Assembly: GCF_033720595.1 (NCBI RefSeq)
Contig: NZ_JAWWCF010000129.1
Location: 1 to 8,700 of the forward strand
Direction of reading: 5' to 3'
From: Lishizhenia sp033720595
GTDB taxonomy: Bacteria > Bacteroidota > Bacteroidia > Flavobacteriales_D > Crocinitomicaceae
Length of the DNA stretch: 8,700 nucleotides
The notes beneath the pieces were generated by a model. It was given only the letters and a program-made list of their open reading frames with translations, was not told the DNA's origin and made no database searches. The stretch's first letter is position 1; every line of letters begins with the position of its first letter. Of the stretch, positions 7,359 through 8,700 are shown piece after piece. Made by a program: the position numbers and the translations under genes.

Positions 7359-7439
7359 TCCCTTGTTTCCAAGGGAGTTAATTTCTTTAAATTGATTAAT
7401 CGTCCCATCTGTTAAGGGACTCACTTGATAAGAAATTAA
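7359..7439 (-). promoter_or_regulatory. Structured mRNA leader of the receptor gene
   Basis: On the - strand three perfect pairings can be drawn. An outer 10-bp stem joins TTAATTTCTT (7439-7430) to AAGAAATTAA (7387-7378). Inside it is a 5-bp hairpin, GTCCC (7420-7416) with GGGAC (7406-7402). One nucleotide after the outer stem comes a 7-bp hairpin, TCCCTTG-GAAA-CAAGGGA (7376-7359), capped by a GNRA tetraloop and ending 13 nt before the ATG. The stop codon of the upstream 180-residue gene is inside the outer stem. TCCCTT occurs twice (7419-7414 and 7376-7371), so AAGGGA (7364-7359) can pair with either copy, and two alternative folds are possible. I recognise no known riboswitch class, and no cobalamin-riboswitch features are seen. 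The pairings are seen directly; a regulatory function is inference. Confidence 0.5.
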
Positions 7440-7978
7440 AGGAATTGAGGGGGTGGTCCTTGCACTTCTTTAAAACGAGAAGTATAATTGGAAACAAAAC
7501 TATTTATCCATTCCCTTGAATGAGGGTAATACTCCGTATGAACTACTATAGCATTAAAGTTATTCCACTTATCGGCTGTGCATAGGACATGCGTTTTAGA
7601 CTTTTGTAAAGGTGTACTCTGATTTAAAGCTGCCTGAAACCAAGCGGTATATCGCTTACTTAAAATTGTTTCTTTAGTATCCTTCCAACATTTGTATACA
7701 ACACTATCCCCGTCATATGCGCGATGTACAATATCGTACATTGTTTCGAGGTATTTAAATTCACGCGCATGTTTCCATTCCATGACATGGGCAGTGTCTT
7801 TTAAAGCAAACTTAAAATGAACCAGTTCGTCTTCTGCAGCCCCATGTTTAATCATAGTCCTCACCTCATGTCGCACCGCCGACTTTTGCACCCCATACAT
7901 TATCCTCAAACCTATAAAAGGAAAGAGTAAAACGATGGAAAAGACCACGATAATCGTATGTAAGATGTGTTTTTTCAA
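7436..7978 (-). CDS. Hypothetical membrane-anchored protein, 180 residues (TTG start)
   Basis: This protein has a short basic N-terminus (MKKHILHT), one transmembrane helix or uncleaved signal anchor (about residues 9-24), then a soluble region of about 150 residues likely to face the periplasm. The core HAREFKYLETMYDIV (70-84), GDSVVYKCWKDTKETIL (90-106) suggests beta strands. I have an impression of similar EF-Y--xMYDIV...C--D-KE patterns in other uncharacterised Bacteroidota proteins, but I cannot name a family. It contains several His residues (for example His54, His64, His70, His86) and two cysteines (Cys97, Cys133), and ends with a PPPQFL tail. The start is TTG at 7978: there is no upstream in-frame ATG or GTG before a stop, the next Met is residue 27 inside or after the anchor, and the TTG gives a textbook anchor. 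It is 90 bp upstream of the receptor start, so co-expression is likely. A role in the uptake system is a guess from position. Confidence 0.75.
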   Translation of the reverse strand: MKKHILHTIIVVFSIVLLFPFIGLRIMYGVQKSAVRHEVRTMIKHGAAEDELVHFKFALKDTAHVMEWKHAREFKYLETMYDIVHRAYDGDSVVYKCWKDTKETILSKRYTAWFQAALNQSTPLQKSKTHVLCTADKWNNFNAIVVHTEYYPHSREWINSFVSNYTSRFKEVQGPPPQFL

Positions 7979-8022
7979 CGCACTAATTAAAATTGAATGA
8001 AAAGGGTGGTTTATAAGGTAGA

Positions 8023-8035
8023 GAAGTTAAACTTC
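8023..8035. repeat. 13-bp palindrome after the 116-residue gene
   Basis: GAAGTTAAACTTC is a perfect inverted repeat (GAAGTT/AACTTC around one base) beginning 2 bp after the stop of the 116-residue gene, inside the 58-bp gap to the 180-residue gene. As RNA only about 5 bp with a 3-nt loop would form and there is no T-tract, so it is not a convincing terminator. It could be a protein-binding site or chance. Confidence 0.3.
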
Positions 8036-8036
8036 A

Positions 8037-8387
8037 CTAAGGTATTTTCAGACACCCAAATTCAATGAACAGGTGATTAGATTCACCTAGCTGTTGAAAG
8101 CACGAAATATTTGATGCACTTACATCTGAATAAACAACCTCAAAATTAGAACTACCAATAGTGTTGATTGCTAATGATTTAGATTGCTCCTCATTTTCTT
8201 CCTCTTCTTCAGTGGTCATCAATTCCATGTTAGATTCATCCTCCGAAGATTGATGAATACTTAAGGTGTTATCCAAAGTATAATTTTGTGGAAGTGCTAG
8301 AGAAGGTTGTATACAAAAAAGAGTAGCGACCAATACGATTAATAACCGTAGACCACTACTCTTCAATATGTAAGATAATACCTTCAT
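8037..8387 (-). CDS. Hypothetical secreted acidic protein, 116 residues
   Basis: This small predicted exported protein has a basic N-terminus, a hydrophobic core (about residues 12-26, GLRLLIVLVATLFCI) and a likely signal-peptidase site near Ala31-Leu32-Pro33, giving a mature part of about 85 residues. The mature part contains a strongly acidic run (SSEDESN, then TEEEEENEE at 59-67), which could bind cations or act as a flexible spacer. The C-terminal part (NFEVVYSDVSASNISCFQQL, then HLFIEFGCLKIP) has two cysteines, Cys96 and Cys112, that could form a disulphide. I do not recognise a family. It is 58 bp before the 180-residue anchored protein on the same strand and follows an outer-membrane barrel gene. 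Its ATG at 8387 is preceded by TATATTTG about 12 bp upstream, consistent with its own promoter. The acidic run resembles low-complexity linkers, so no metal-binding role should be assumed. Confidence 0.7.
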   Translation of the reverse strand: MKVLSYILKSSGLRLLIVLVATLFCIQPSLALPQNYTLDNTLSIHQSSEDESNMELMTTEEEEENEEQSKSLAINTIGSSNFEVVYSDVSASNISCFQQLGESNHLFIEFGCLKIP

Positions 8388-8399
8388 TCTCTAGGAAAG

Positions 8400-8415
8400 C
8401 AAATATAAATATTTG
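8400..8415 (-). promoter_or_regulatory. 16-bp palindrome containing a candidate -7 element
   Basis: CAAATATAAATATTTG is a perfect 7-bp inverted repeat around two bases. Read on the - strand, positions 8407-8400 are TATATTTG, an exact match to the Bacteroidota -7 consensus TAnnTTTG, 12 bp before the ATG of the 116-residue gene. No TTTG box is found at the standard spacing; only a poor ATG-type match is there. If it is a promoter, a repressor bound to the palindrome would cover the -7 element. The arrangement is suggestive but unproven, and AT-rich palindromes occur easily by chance. Confidence 0.35.
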
Positions 8416-8473
8416 TTATGTAAAGCCATTACCAGCCCATTAGAATTCAACTAAAAATGTCAAATTCCTTGTA

Positions 8474-8700
8474 TTAAAAACGAAAACGTATCCCTAGGTT
8501 CAAACGGTTTCCACCGGTAATACTGCTTAAATTATCCACGTTGTAGACTTGATGAACCACAGGCAGGTATTTAATCCAATAAGTCATCTTGCTTCCTTTA
8601 ACGGCCACACCTAAATCTGCCAGAAAAGCATTCCCTCCAGTGTTGAACACAATTTTACCGTTTTCAGTATGCTGGTTTCCATGTTCATAATACCCTCCTA
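8474..8700 (-). CDS. C-terminus of an outer-membrane beta-barrel protein (partial)
   Basis: The last 74 residues plus the stop codon are visible; the rest is beyond the right edge. The fragment alternates glycine- and aromatic-rich strands with short turns (GGYYEHGNQH, NTGGNAFLADLGVAVKG, MTYWIKYLPVVHQVYN, and the final NRLNLGIRFRF). It ends in Phe, the usual C-terminal signature for outer-membrane barrel insertion. The NTGGN...LPV...NRLNLG pattern is reminiscent of the channel-like 'transporter' barrels (Phenol_MetA_deg type) common in Bacteroidota, but the fragment is too short to be sure. It is on the same strand as the 116-residue gene, 86 bp upstream of it, so it may belong to the same envelope gene group. 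The substrate is unknown. Confidence 0.7.
   Translation of the reverse strand, partial: GGYYEHGNQHTENGKIVFNTGGNAFLADLGVAVKGSKMTYWIKYLPVVHQVYNVDNLSSITGGNRLNLGIRFRF

Noticed and set aside
7346..7408. Upstream in-frame ATG at 7408 that would add 21 residues (MGRLINLKKL...) to the receptor
   Set aside because: The extra residues precede a normal signal peptide and are encoded by the structured leader. The ATG at 7345 has AAAAGGA 5 nt upstream.
7495..7502. TAGTTTTG on the - strand as a promoter for the receptor
   Set aside because: It matches the -7 consensus but lies inside the 180-residue coding region, with no TTTG box at 19-21 bp spacing. A single short match is expected by chance in AT-rich DNA.
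8188..8212. Glu-codon-rich run in the 116-residue gene as a tandem DNA repeat
   Set aside because: It is a short acidic low-complexity stretch encoded by mixed GAA/GAG codons, not a regular repeat unit.

Overview
The window looks like chromosomal DNA of a Bacteroidota bacterium, probably from the Flavobacteriia or a related class. It is AT-rich. The TonB-dependent receptor begins with a carboxypeptidase-regulatory-like domain, which is typical of that phylum. Shine-Dalgarno sequences are mostly absent, and several TAnnTTTG (-7 type) elements are present. No tRNA, rRNA, insertion sequence, integrase or CRISPR array was seen.

Left part, + strand (1-2314). This holds the 3' end of an unrecognised protein, a CsaA-type tRNA-binding-domain protein (416-757), a GT4 glycosyltransferase (797-1915) and a 104-residue hypothetical protein with a GTG start (2000-2314). 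These look like housekeeping or envelope genes with no obvious common pathway.

Right part, - strand (8700 to 2316). This is read right to left: the C-terminus of an outer-membrane beta-barrel, a 116-residue secreted acidic protein, a 180-residue membrane-anchored protein (TTG start), a TonB-dependent receptor, then hmuT-, hmuU- and hmuV-like genes. The last four form a complete predicted uptake route. The receptor brings a haem-like or iron ligand across the outer membrane, the HmuT-like lipoprotein captures it in the periplasm, and the HmuU permease and HmuV ATPase carry it across the inner membrane. hmuT and hmuU overlap by 8 bp and hmuU and hmuV abut with no gap, so they are almost certainly co-transcribed. 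The + and - gene sets converge with only 1 bp between stop codons at 2314/2316.

The known families in the window are ordinary. The parts worth a second look are non-coding or orphan. (i) A structured RNA leader in front of the receptor has two competing pairing options. (ii) Two GAAA-tetraloop hairpins each end 12-13 nt before a start codon, one at the receptor and one at hmuT. (iii) Two uncharacterised small envelope genes lie directly upstream of the receptor. (iv) The putative ligand-binding residues of the receptor and HmuT depart from the usual haem pattern. No clearly new defence, mobile or biosynthetic system was found.
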